Origin: Nyssa sinensis
Taxonomy: Eukaryota > Streptophyta > Magnoliopsida > Cornales > Nyssaceae
DNA: 64,000 nt
NCBI GenBank assembly: GCA_008638375.1
Contig: CM018048.1
Span: forward strand, 50,747,675 to 50,811,674
Direction: 5' to 3'
Part shown: one piece after another, positions 35,191 through 46,600 of the stretch
How positions within the stretch are numbered: the stretch's first letter is position 1
How the letters are laid out: each line of letters starts with the position of its first letter
Position numbers and translations under genes: made by a program
The notes under the pieces: generated by a model
Database searches by the model: none
Told to the model about the DNA's origin: nothing
What the model saw: the letters and a program-made list of their open reading frames with translations, nothing else

Positions 35191-37293
35191 CTGAAAAGGA
35201 TAACAAAGATACAAAAGGTTACAACAATCCACACGTTCAAACAAACAACTAACAGGTAGCAGAAAATCACATGTACACCAAAACATGAGTGAATTGTTAT
35301 GCCAGAGAACAATTACTAGTAACCATCATAAAGAAGCCATCAAACAAAATCTTCCACAGCTACTTGCAACATTTTAATCTATCCCATTACATGAAATGAG
35401 AATAAGGAGTAAAGTTTGGTCAAAATTATTTCAACAATAGCTTTCACTCTCAATTATTCCAATATTATATTATCCCCTCAGAATTTCCATTCAAAAACTG
35501 GAATAATTGTCTTATTGTCCTTTTACTATTGGATAAGATAACTGAGATAATTTCATCAAGACCTTATCAAAGTCACCAACAGCACTGACACTTGGCTATC
35601 CTCTATCATTTTGTAATGGATAAATGAGGACATCTCAGTGACAATGAGATAATTTGATAATAAATTTATAGCTTTCCTACAATTTCAGTATTGAAGATAC
35701 AAAACAACATTGCTGCATAGAAAATCTTATAAATGAGACAAAAATGATCATAGAATCAATCATAAACTGTGTTCCGGAGATATAAACTCCATTTCAACAA
35801 TCCATGCAGCAAACAGAAAATATAGGCACTTAAGTACTACTTTAAGATTAAATGGATATTCTTAGTTCTCTATTGACATGTATGACTTTCAAATTTTTTA
35901 TGAGTCGATTAGGTGGATTCTAAAATTTAACATAGGAACAGAAAAATTTACAAAATTATTGGAAAATATGGAATTTGCACACAATTATTTTCATTTTACA
36001 TGTTCAAGTTACTCCAATACATTATATATTACAATTTGATAAAACTTACATGGCATCAAGAAAAGCAATACAAACCATATCCTAATGTATCCAAACTCTT
36101 TGACAAGCTTTCCATATAATTTTCCTAGACTCTAAAGTCTCGAGCAATTTTATCTTATGCTTGCACATTACTTTGGTAGTTTGGTTATTAGAAAATGAAT
36201 ACTAAGCTAAATATTAGTACTGCTCAAACCCCAAAGAGACTAAACTAAGCTCAAAATTTGGTTCCTGATGTTTCACCACATTTACTTGTTGAAGAAAAGG
36301 AAGGGGGGGGAGGGGAGACAGCAGCTCAATATGAGGGAAAAATTGACAAAATCAATCAAAACTACTTGTTCACTTCCCGCAATCGTTGATGTCTTCCAAG
36401 AAGCTGAACTACATGCTCTCAAGTCACAACAATTTACACTTATCCAACATGATCACCAGTAAATACTTCAATTTTTTGTCATTTGAAAATGCAAGTTGTG
36501 GGAAATAGCCAGCGGATTATGGGTTCAACAAGACCATTCAACATTACTGAACTTACACATTTCATATCCTGGTAACATTTTCCACCGACTCAAACAGACC
36601 TATAGATCAAACTTCAATCAAAATTACCGCCAAATTAGGTTGTAGGGCATAAACAGTCTCAAGTCTCGAAAATAGGTGTCATACATGTGTTAAATGTATA
36701 CATGTAACCATCAAAATGGAAAGTCAACTTAGTATTTCCCATTCAATAACTGATGCTTTTTCGAAACAAACTTCTCAAATCAACTATGTAAAGTTCTACA
36801 CTCGAACAATATAAGGATTTACAAGTAAAGGCCTTATCAGAAGCATAGGCATATTTTCAATCGTAAGATCAAGTTTTCTTCAATCGAAAACCCTCAAGGG
36901 CTAAAACAATTTTACATAAAATTAGGGCCAGAATCAAAATATATAACAGGCATATTTCAATCGTAATATCGAGTTTTCTTCAATCGAAAACCCTCATAGG
37001 CTAAAACAATTTTACATAAAATTAACGCCAGAATCAAAATATATATTACGATTTTTCTTCAATCGAAAACCCCTCAAAAGGCAAACATAAATTTACATAA
37101 AATTAACGCCAGAATCAAAATATATAACAGGAAACAGAAAAAATCACAGCCAAAAGCAAAATTGGCAAAACCCTTGCAAATTGTAAGTGTATTGCCTCGA
37201 CACCAAAAAAAAAAAAACGAAGAATCATCCAACCGACAACAATCAGCATATTGCAGGGGAGGAGGAATCAGCATATCAACCCGAGAGAGATAC
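35191..37293 (-). other. 5' UTR intron of the MLF gene
   Basis: An acceptor (TTTTCAG at 35197-35191) lies 19 bases before the start codon. A good donor (AAAG followed by GTATCTCTC) lies at 37293-37292, giving a 2.1-kb leader intron. It is AT-rich and contains three tandem units of about 100 bases near its 5' end. Long leader introns often raise expression in plants; that effect here is inference. Confidence 0.6.
36850..37131. repeat. three tandem ~100-bp repeats in the MLF leader intron
   Basis: The words TTCTTCAATCGAAAACC, TTTACATAAAATTA and CCAGAATCAAAATATATA recur in the same order three times. The first two units are exactly 100 bases apart (TCGTAAGATC at 36861, TCGTAATATC at 36961). The third has lost about 20 bases. 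Confidence 0.88.
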
Positions 37294-37470
37294 CTTTTGC
37301 GAACGAAAATGAAAATTCTGGTAATAACAATGAATTCCAGAGAACTCGAAACCCTAATCGCCTCGTAGATTGGAAGTACGATGAAGAGAATACGTTTCTG
37401 ATAAACAGTTCGTATATTCACCGACTTCCCGTAAAAAACAGGAAAAGAGAGTGGAATTATGTAACGTTTT
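37294..37470 (-). other. probable non-coding first exon of the MLF gene
   Basis: The stretch ends at the splice donor at 37293-37292. It is less AT-rich than its surroundings and contains GGCGATTAGGGTTTCGAG, a typical plant 5' UTR composition (AGGGTTT motif). The transcription start is not visible, so the right boundary is approximate. Confidence 0.5.
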
Positions 37471-40400
37471 AGCCGACGTTAGATCAATCATGATGATCTG
37501 TGCAGCCGACACGTTCTATCTGCCTTTTCTATTTTTTTTTAACGCGGTAAACTTTTTGATTTTATAAATTTAAGATCTAATAATAATTTTTTATAAAATA
37601 AATTACATTATCTTTTCCTCGTATTTAATATATTACCAATAGATTTATAATTTAAAAATTGACATTAATTTTTTTTTGTCAGAGTCAGTTTGCTATTCAC
37701 ATTAAATTTTTGAAGACTGTTTTGGAGGGTGATTCTTTATTCTTTTAAGATCATTTTGAAAGGTGATTTTTTGCTAACTGTAATGACTTATCATTTACGA
37801 TATATTGAGACTGTGTTTGAATAGTAATTTAATTATAATTTTTTTAAAAAAAAAAATTTTAAATTTTATAATTAAGATTTTAAAAATATATTTAGATATA
37901 TTAATTTAAATTATAAAAAATTAAAAAATTTTAAAATTAATATTTTATCAAACACATATTTTACGTTTTGAAATTAAAAATATATTTTCAAAAACTTAAA
38001 CAAACATAGCATGAGATATTATGCGGTGACTTTCAATAATTTAGTTTTCTTTTGTGAAACTTTCTGATAAGGAAGTAGTTCATGAATTTGCTTGGATTTA
38101 TTAAATTTGGTAACGGTGGTGTAGTGGGAGAATCCTCCTTTCATTATTGAATTTCTCTGGTTTCAATTTTTCTTTCTTTTAATGAAGTTATCGTCGCTTT
38201 TTTTAAAAATAAAAAAAAGAAGTAATAGCACTAGGGAGAGGTAAGAGATACAATGGGTGCAATTCGGCAGGTTGAGTTTGGATTAACTCATATTTAAGTT
38301 TAATCTAAATTTGAAAACTGTTAACTCAAATCCGGTCCTAACTTAATGTTAAATGTTTAATTTAAATTTTAAAACTGTCAACTAGAATCTGGTTCGAACC
38401 TAATGTTGAACTTGAAAATTTAACTTGAACTTGACTCGAATTAAAATTCATGAATATCAGGTTTAACACGAGTCTTACCCGAACTAAATTATTAATTTTA
38501 TTTTTTAGAATTTATTCATAATTTCTTTAATAAATTGTTATATATTTTCTTATTTTAATTATACATTAAAAAAATTTCAGTAATTTCTCCTTATAAAAGA
38601 AACTAAAAATCATTAAAATAATTTATTCAACATAATTTAATTTTGAAAAAATATTAAAAGTCAATAAGTTTTTGAAATTATAAAAATACGAAAAGTAATT
38701 TTTTGTAAGAAAATTCAATAAATCTAATAGTGAATAAGTAAAGTATAAAAAATATTAAATTCAGGTTCGAATTGGACTCAAATTTTTAAAATATTAATTC
38801 AAGTCTAACTTTAATTTAAATCGAGTTTGAATTCTTTTTTTCAAATCTTATCTATAATATAAAAGATGAAATCTGACCCTTAAAAAAATTCGCTCAATTT
38901 AAGTTTGGAATCGCCCGCCAAAATTATACCTCTAAGAAAAACTATGCACATCCAAGATTTGCCATTTCCTTTTGCATAAATAATTTATAAGAAACTATAG
39001 TTTATATAGTTTCATATATAGTTTTATGAGAATATAGGAGAAGAGTAATAGATTGTTACTATAGTTTATAGATACATATTCGTAAAATTTCTCCCGGTAC
39101 CAATCATGAAGGCATACTGTCGTATGTGTGTATGTAAATATGCTTGCATACTTTTGAATTAGAGACACTAAAAATATTAAATCCGCGTCCACTATAACTC
39201 CTAGCCTTCCAAGCTATCGATACGGTTCGGTTCCGCTACCCTCTCTATATCCTCTAATATATAATTTATGTATTAATTAGAATTAATGTATTATTGACTT
39301 GAATATACAATTTTTAAAATTCTCTCACATATAATCATATAATTCAATTTTTTTTTTCAAAAAAAGAATCGGAATATATATAACTCAATTCCATTCAATA
39401 AAGACTTATTTTAATTATTTAAAATTTGATTATATTATCTTGTCATTCTAATTTATTTAAGTCCGTTCACATAATTAAAAAACACTTTATCATATATTAA
39501 TTTATTTAAAACCATTCATGCAATTAAAAAATATTTTATTATATATTTTTTAATTATCTACAAAAATTAATTTTAATTATTTATGTTCTAAACATGACTC
39601 TCGTTATAAATCATATTATTTTTTACAGGTATATTTACTAGTCTCTCTATATATAATTAAAATATAAAAGATAAATATTTATGAAATAATCTAACTATAG
39701 TCGGATCCCATCAAAGGAAGGGGGTGTCAATTCGTGTTATCGTGTCGTATTCGAGTCGTGTCAATACATACATATTCAAAAATATGTGTTAGCCCTAACC
39801 TAACACTATTAATTAATCGTGTCAAGTTTCAAAACATAAACCCAACTCATTTATTAAACAGGTTACACGTGTCGACACACTTAACCCGTTTATTTTAATT
39901 TTTAATTTTTTAAATAAAAAATTTACCTATCTTTCAATATGTATAAATTATTTTCATGTTTAGTAAACTTTGAACATGTACTAAATCAAAGTAAAAATCT
40001 CTTTTATAAATAAAAAATCTCAAAACATTGATAAACTTTCAATATAAGATGATTTTACCTTAACTCATTATATTTTTTATAATTAAACGTGTTAAATCGT
40101 GTTCAATAGGTTAATACTACTAAAACTCAAATACGACATGTTTATTAATTGTGTTATACGTGTTAACCCGTTTATGACTCAAGCCCATTTATGTTAAACC
40201 CAAACTTGTTAACTTCGCGTCGTGTTCGAATCCTGTCAAAAATTGACACCTCTAATCAAAAGTTTAGAAAGAAAAAAAAAAGGCTTATTATTTAAAATAA
40301 AAAATTAATATGACGTATCACAATCTAATTTAAATAAAAAAATGTCTTGCATCCTTATCACAACTTTTCTCTAAGATTTAGAGATAAAGATATGATAATG

Positions 40401-40960
40401 ATTAGGAATAATGATTTAAACAAAGTCTACCGGTCCGAGTGTTTTTTTTTATATATATTTGTAATTTGGGAAAACGTATATTTTGTAAAAATATACACAG
40501 ATTGATAATACATAAGTTGTGATAATATTGTGGTTTATATTATTTAATTTAATACTATTTTTTAAGAAAATAAAAAATGATATTATCGGTTGAGCTGGAC
40601 TGATGCTTAAGAATATTTTTGCAGGCCGAGCCTAGGGTAATAAGTTTAGGAACAAAGGCAAGGCAAAGCCGAGTCCGGTCCACCGCCACCCCTACTTTCA
40701 TTCTAAATTTTTTTTAGAAATCCGCTTAATTTTATGATAAATAATTAATAATTTTATTATTAATAATTAATATTTTTTGAAAAAAAAAGCTAGATATTAA
40801 TTACTGGAGATAAAATAATTATACATGTAATAATATATATCCCTTTTATAATATATATTGAGAAAACATAATTTTTTAGTTCAAAAAGATATTAGAAATT
40901 TTTATACATCTTGAGTTTAATATTATATATATAGTTTTATAAATATCGAAATGTTGTTAA
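37471..40960. other. AT-rich intergenic region with MITE-like repeats
   Basis: No gene is recognisable. The first few hundred bases should hold the MLF promoter. A possible short MITE spans about 37809-38010, with ends GACTGTGTTTGAATAG and AACTTAAACAAACATAGCATG. A degenerate repeat spans 38250-38890, and a clear GGTGTCAATT-type element occupies 39723-40250. Confidence 0.6.
39723..40250 (+). mobile_element. GGTGTCAATT-type non-autonomous element, copy 2
   Basis: It begins GGTGTCAATT and ends AATTGACACC, a perfect 10-base terminal inverted repeat, 528 bases in all. Interior words (CGTGTTATACGTG, TTAACCCGTTTA, CTCAAATACGACATG) match the reverse complement of the element at 18476-18996. No coding frame is present. 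I could not fix a target duplication. Confidence 0.7.
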
Positions 40961-41019
40961 AAAGTTGCATTTAACATCTCTAAGACAACCTAGGAAATGC
41001 CTAAACGCGAATATTAGAT

Positions 41020-41468
41020 ATAGAAGAAGATAAATATGTCTAAGTATCCCTAATTGGCAAATTTTTGGGCCATCTTCACTACAGCCTCCTAATCTTTCCA
41101 GGCTTATTCATTGACAGACTTAAGCTCTCTCCTCGTCCTGTCTTCGAACTCAGCCAGAGCATTCCAAAGTGATTCAGAGTTTACCGTAGCTTCAACTAGT
41201 TTCCTCTTAACTTGCTCTCGCTCTAATCAAACGAAATCCAATTCGGACTCTCGAGCTATTCCCAGCCCCTTGGAGCCCTCTAAGTTCCTTTGGGTTTCCT
41301 TGGCAACAGACCTAGTAGAGTCAACATGGGAGGCTTAGAGGTCCTTTTGAAGCAGGGTAATCCAAGCAGCAAACTCAATAACATCTATCAATTGCATTTA
41401 CAGTTGGGCCTCCAGATCATGAGACTTGTACTTAACTTGTCTTAGGATCGTCATCACGTGCATAACAT
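41020..41468 (-). pseudogene. old retrotransposon antisense gene, C-terminal part
   Basis: On the minus strand the frame runs through a coiled-coil-like, Glu/Lys/Ser-rich sequence (for example STRSVAKETQRNLEGSKG and EFEDRTRRELKSVNE) with several in-frame stops. It matches in style and position the last exon of the antisense gene in the young element (48834-49331). Its N-terminal part lies at 51936-53139, on the other side of the young insertion. Confidence 0.65.
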
Positions 41469-41531
41469 CTATTGAGGCACGTCCACACAAAAAATGAATT
41501 AGAAATCTTTCAAAAAAAATTGGTATGAACC

Positions 41532-42216
41532 TGATATACCACTACATGACACGTGTAACTGCAGGTCGGCTTATGCTTAATAATACAGCTCATGCTCGGC
41601 CATATGACTTGTGCTCGGTCACTCAGCTCATACTCGGCCACATGACTTGTGCTCGGTCACTCAGCTCATGTGCAACCTCATAATACATGCTCGGTCATTC
41701 AGTACATGCTCGGTCATATATCTCGTCCTCGGTCAATCAAGGGCATAACCTATATGGACCGAGCTCATGGTATTAAGGCAGGACTACTCTCCTATAAAAG
41801 ACTAACTTATATAGATGCAAGTCTGCAGTGCGACACATCGATGATCAGACCTAATCACCGCCTCAATGAGCACCGAGTAGGAAATAAGGAAGCTATCTCC
41901 AACAAGGAAACTACCACACTGAGTTACCATGTTCAACAAGGTAATTGATATCTCCGGAGATCCAATCCCTATATTCATGGTTCCAAATCCTAATCAACTT
42001 AGGAGAACCATTGCCTATAAATTTGACCCTAAAGGTACGCTTTATTTTCATGCTCATTATTTTGGCTTTCATTACAAGTCTTTCAATTCAGTTTATTGAC
42101 TTAAGCATCGGAGCGGCTATCGCCGGAGCCAACCCGGTGGTCCTCTGATCTTCTGTTTCGAGTATTTCGCAGGGAGCCGAGCTTGGATCTCACGTGGGCC
42201 AAAAAGTGCAGCATCA
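41532..42216 (+). repeat. 5' LTR of the young Tat-like element
   Basis: The 685-bp repeat contains a 38-bp direct duplication in the U3 part (AGCTCATGCTCGGCC-like, at 41587 and 41625) and a TATA box TATAAAAG at 41793-41800, which probably drives the element RNA. The 3' LTR copy is offset by 9,714 bases. The four differences seen are at 41632, 41675, 42170 and 42179, all transitions. Confidence 0.95.
41793..41800 (+). promoter_or_regulatory. TATA box in the 5' LTR
   Basis: TATAAAAG lies in a CTCCTATAAAAGACTAAC context about 260 bases from the LTR start. The same motif is intact in the 3' LTR at 51507-51514. Placement fits a U3 promoter with the RNA start about 25-35 bases downstream. Confidence 0.6.
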
Positions 42217-42217
42217 G

Positions 42218-42236
42218 TTTGGCGCCGTCTGTGGGA
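42218..42236 (+). other. primer-binding site of the young element
   Basis: Immediately after the LTR the sequence reads TTTGGCGCCGTCTGTGGGA. TGGCGCCGT matches the complement of the 3' end of plant tRNA-Asp for the first nine bases. The same sequence follows the LTR of the second element at 63469. Confidence 0.75.
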
Positions 42237-42292
42237 ACGACAATCACCAAGTGCTCTACTTAATCAAAGCTCATTCCTTTTATCAAAGGATC

Positions 42293-43618
42293 ATGGCTCC
42301 CAACTTGCGACCCAGGAAAAATACTCAAAACCCTCATCCTCAACCAACTGCCGGACAAGGAAGAGGGCGAGTGACTGATTCCGTACAACAGAAGCTTGTC
42401 GAAACTAGGCGGCAGAACCAGTTGCTACGGGAACAACTCTTGACCATGTCCAGAACCCTGGCAATGTTCACCCAGAATCACGAAACCAATCTCCGAAATC
42501 CACCTGTTGCCACAAACACTCAGGAGGTGCAACCTCCTACGGCTGCCGATATTCATGGAGATCCCCAGCCGTCAACGGCAGCCGGCCGAGGAGTTCCCGC
42601 CTTTATCCCGGAGGTCCATTATCGAAGCACCACCCGAATCCCCATCCCTAGGGCCTCAGGAGTGAACCACGCACCACAAGGATCACCACCTCGAGTGGTT
42701 CCTGCATCACCAGTGCAAGAGAATCAGAACAACCCCCTAGTAATGGGCCAAGATCAGCCTACTCATGTAGGCCCTGAAGTCGCAAGACTTGCCTCACACC
42801 AGCCCATCTTGCCAAGGGGGTCAATAAGAGCCGAAGAAGTTGCCAAATCAATGGACCGCACTGCCATTGTAAGAGGTGCCCAGTATCCGAAACAGGACGA
42901 GCTGGCCAGACTGCTCGGGAGGTCGGCCACCCCGTTCACTAATGCTATCATGGCTGAGGAAAGACTCAAGAAATTTATCGTCCCCAAATTCATCCCTTAT
43001 GATGGGACTGGGGACCCGAGGGACCACCTCTCCCACTACCAGCACACCATGGCTTTACATGGTACTTCTGATGCTTTTCTATGCCGAACGTTCGTGACCA
43101 GCCTCAATGGTACCGCCCTGAAGTGGTTCCACCACCTCCCGCCAAACTCAGTCTCTAGCTTCTATGAGCTTGGCAGGAGATTTCTGGACAGATTCATGAC
43201 TAGTAGGAGGCTGAGAAAGGGTCCGGAATTCCTGTTAAACATAAAGCAAACAAGGGAAGAATCACTCAGGGGGTATATAGCACGTTTCAACGTCGAGCTG
43301 ACCGAGGTGATAGACTGTAGCTCCGGTTTCCTAGTGGCTGCTCTGGCCGCTGGTCTTGCACAAGGAGGCTTTAGAGATTCCCTGACCAAAAATCCCCCCA
43401 CAGACATGGCGGCACTTATGGACCGGGCAAGGAAGTACATCAACTTGGAGGAGGCCAGGGACACCTCTAGAAAGGTCAAGGAACAAGCTCAGAAGGACGA
43501 CCAGAAGAAAGATGGTCAGAAGAAGGACGACCAAAGGAAGGATACCAGCTCGGTTAGGAAAAGAACCAGAAGCCCAGAAAAAGGGGGGCCCCCAGAACCT
43601 CCTACAATTCAGGGCTAA
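42293..43618 (+). CDS. gag: gag polyprotein of the Tat-like element
   Basis: The start ATG at 42293 (MAPNLRPRKNTQNPH) is matched by the equivalent position in the second element, which fixes it over the upstream in-frame ATG at 42194. The frame runs 441 residues. It has a Gln-rich N-terminal coil, a proline-rich linker and a retrotransposon gag domain from about residue 230 (FVTSLNGTALKWFHHLP, NIKQTREESLRGYIARF). A highly basic/acidic region (KDDQKKDGQKKDD) precedes a stop at 43616-43618. The CCHC-like zinc knuckle (CDFHKDRGHTTNTC) lies downstream in another frame, so the natural gag is longer and is cut here by a frame change after the A5-G6-C5 run at 43578-43593. Confidence 0.9.
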   Translation: MAPNLRPRKNTQNPHPQPTAGQGRGRVTDSVQQKLVETRRQNQLLREQLLTMSRTLAMFTQNHETNLRNPPVATNTQEVQPPTAADIHGDPQPSTAAGRGVPAFIPEVHYRSTTRIPIPRASGVNHAPQGSPPRVVPASPVQENQNNPLVMGQDQPTHVGPEVARLASHQPILPRGSIRAEEVAKSMDRTAIVRGAQYPKQDELARLLGRSATPFTNAIMAEERLKKFIVPKFIPYDGTGDPRDHLSHYQHTMALHGTSDAFLCRTFVTSLNGTALKWFHHLPPNSVSSFYELGRRFLDRFMTSRRLRKGPEFLLNIKQTREESLRGYIARFNVELTEVIDCSSGFLVAALAAGLAQGGFRDSLTKNPPTDMAALMDRARKYINLEEARDTSRKVKEQAQKDDQKKDGQKKDDQRKDTSSVRKRTRSPEKGGPPEPPTIQG

Positions 43619-43620
43619 GG

Positions 43621-46600
43621 GAATTCAACCACTTTACTCCTCTAAACACCTCTCCGTACAATATACTGAAGCAAGTAAGATCACGAGAAAATCTAAGATG
43701 GCCGGAGCCGTTGAAGGAAGACCCCAGCTACCGAGATCAAACCAAATACTGTGATTTTCACAAGGACAGAGGACACACAACCAATACCTGCAAGGCTCTC
43801 AAGCATGAGATTGAGCAGCTAATAAGGAGAGGACGACTACAAGAGTTCGTCAAGCAGGACGGTGGACAGAACCCCCGTGACGAACGACCTCAACAGAGGA
43901 AGGCCGACCAAAAGCTAGAACAAAAGGAGGGTAGGAACGAGCCCCCGCGACAAAACAACCAGGTGATCTTTGTCCTATACGCAGCTTCCCCTACAACAGG
44001 CACTTCTAACAGGTCGAGAAAACGTTATGCTCGGGAGGCCAGGTCTGCTCCCAATATCATACAGGTCGCTAACTTGGAGAAAAGGTTAAAACCTGTGCCC
44101 GAAATCCAGTTTACGGATCATGACCTTATAGGAGTTCATTGTCCTCACAGTGACACCCTGGTCATCTCCCTCAAAATCGCCAATTTCGATATCCGAAGAG
44201 TCCTCGTTGATACGGGAAGCTCGACTAACGTACTGTTCTACGACCCTTTTAAGCATATGAAACTCGACCCCAATGACATTAAGCCCACTGGTATAATCAT
44301 GGCGGGCTTCGACGGAAACGTCAACACTTCATTGGGAAGGGTCGACCTGGCCACAACTGCAGAAGAAGGGGACGGGCAAAAGACCACGATAGCTGAGTAC
44401 ATGGTCCTGAAAGCCAAATCTCCCTATAATGTCATAATTGGGAGGCCCTGGCTGCATGAGATGGGAGCAGTCACTTCGACTCTTCACCAATGCTTGAAGT
44501 ACGTACACAATTAGACCGTCTACTCCATCAGAGGATGCCAACCGACCTCCCGAGAATGCCATGCCCTCGCACTCAAGGCCAAGGCCCCTAAATAGCAATT
44601 ACTGCACGCTCGTGAATGCAAGGATGTAATCCACCCTTGCTGTCACGAGGCAGAAGACTGTCCCTCCAGGATTGACGAGCCATTGAGCCCCAGAGGAAGG
44701 GAAAGCAGAGCCAAGCCTATAGGGGAACCTATTAAAGTCCTGGTTAGCTCGGAAGATCAAGGACGTTACCTGCAGATAGGTCCCGACCTGACACATACCG
44801 AGCAGGATGAGCTGGTCAAGTTCTTAAAGAAAAACCTCTCCGTGTTCGCCTAGGAAACAAGGGACATGGAAGGAATAGATCTCGACCTTATCACACACAG
44901 ACTAATGGTGGATCCGAATCACCCACCAGTGAGACAAAAGAGAAGGCCACTCGCTCCAGAGCGACATCAGGTCATCAACGACGAAGTTCAAAGGTTGCTC
45001 GACGCCAACATGATACGAGAAGTATTTTACCCTGATTGGCTGGCCAACACTGTTCTGGTAAAAAAAAAAGAACGATAAGTGGAGAGTCTGTGTCGACTAC
45101 ACAGATCTAACAAAGCATGCCCGAAAGATAACTTCCCCATCCCACGAATAGATCAGTTAGTCGATGCAACTGCAGGGCACGAGCTCATGAGCTTCATGGA
45201 TGCCTATTCTGGGTACAACTAAATACAGATGTATCCTCCCGACCAAGAGAAGACTTCATTCATCACCGAACGAGGTCTTTATTGCTATAGAGTGATGTCG
45301 TTCGGACTGAAGAATGCCGAAGCCACATACCAACGTCTTGTTAACAAGATGTTCAGCTCTCTAATCGGCAGCACTATGAAAGTCTACATTGACGATATGC
45401 TGGTCAAAAGCCTAAGGAAGAGCAGTCATCTCCAGCACCTAGCACAAGCATTTGATATTCTCAAACAGTATAAGATGAAGCTCAATCCCTCAAAATGCAT
45501 CTTTGGTGTAACAAAAGGGAAATTCCTGGGGTACATAGTCTCTCAGAGGGGTATAGAAGCAGATCCGACCCAGATCGGGGCTCTGATCGGATTAAAATCC
45601 CCAAAAACCAAGAAGGACATTCAAGCTCTAAATGGCAAGATAGCAACTCTGAGCAGATTTATCTCCAAGTCCACGGATCGTTGTCTACCATTCTTCAAGG
45701 CTCTAAAAGGTGACAAATCTTTACAATGGACTGACAAATGTGAAAAATCCTTTCAGGAACTCAAAAGGTACCTAGCCTCGCCCGAGCTCCTGTCAAAACC
45801 GATCCAAGGAGAAAGGCTACTCCTCTACCTTGCAGTCTCAGAGAACGCTGTTAGTTCGGTGCTGGTCAGACAGGACAGAAGCGTGCAAAGGCCCATCTTC
45901 TACGTCAGCAAGGCATTATTGGATACAGAAAAGAGGTACCCCGAAATTGAGAAACTAGCTCTTGCACTCATAGTATCTGCACGGAAGCTCAGACCTTACT
46001 TCCAAGCACATCCCATAGAAATTCCAACTGCTTACCCACTGAAAACAGTCCTGAGAAAACCAGAAGTATCAGGACGGTTGGTTAAATGGTCGGTGGAACT
46101 AGGGGAGTTCGATTTATCCTATGTTCCACGGGTCTCAATTAAAGGGCAGGCCTTGGCAGACTTTGTCGCGAAATTCACTCCCACACTACTGAGCAAAGCA
46201 CAACTCTCTGACGACATGGGAACTTGGAAGCTGTCTACTGATGGGTCATCTATCGACCGAGGTGCTGGAGCCGGGCTGGTACTACATTCTCCTGATGGAC
46301 TTACGACCGAAAGGGCAATTAGCTTGGGGTTCAAAGCCTTCAACAACGAAGCAGAGTATGAGGCCCTTATCCTGGGGATAAAGCTAGCTCAAGAATGCGA
46401 GGTGCAGAACCTCGAGGTATTTTCTGACTCCCAATTGGTGGTTAGCCAAGTTCAAGGAGAAGACGCTGTCAAAGATGAGAGAATGCTTCGATATTCGGAG
46501 TTAGTCAATTTGTTGAAACATTCCTTCCGAGCATTCTCGATCCAAAAAATAGAAAGAGGTCAAAACAGCAGAGCCGATGCTTTGGCGAACATGACATCTC

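Noticed and set aside
34809..35252. Plus-strand frame opposite the MLF first coding exon
   Set aside because: Shadow of a well supported coding exon on the other strand.
36850..37131. CRISPR-like array in the three ~100-bp repeats
   Set aside because: Repeats are contiguous without unique spacers, in a plant intron. This is an ordinary tandem repeat.
42194..42292. Extra 33 codons before the gag start
   Set aside because: They read through the LTR end and primer-binding site. The second element shows the start at the following ATG.
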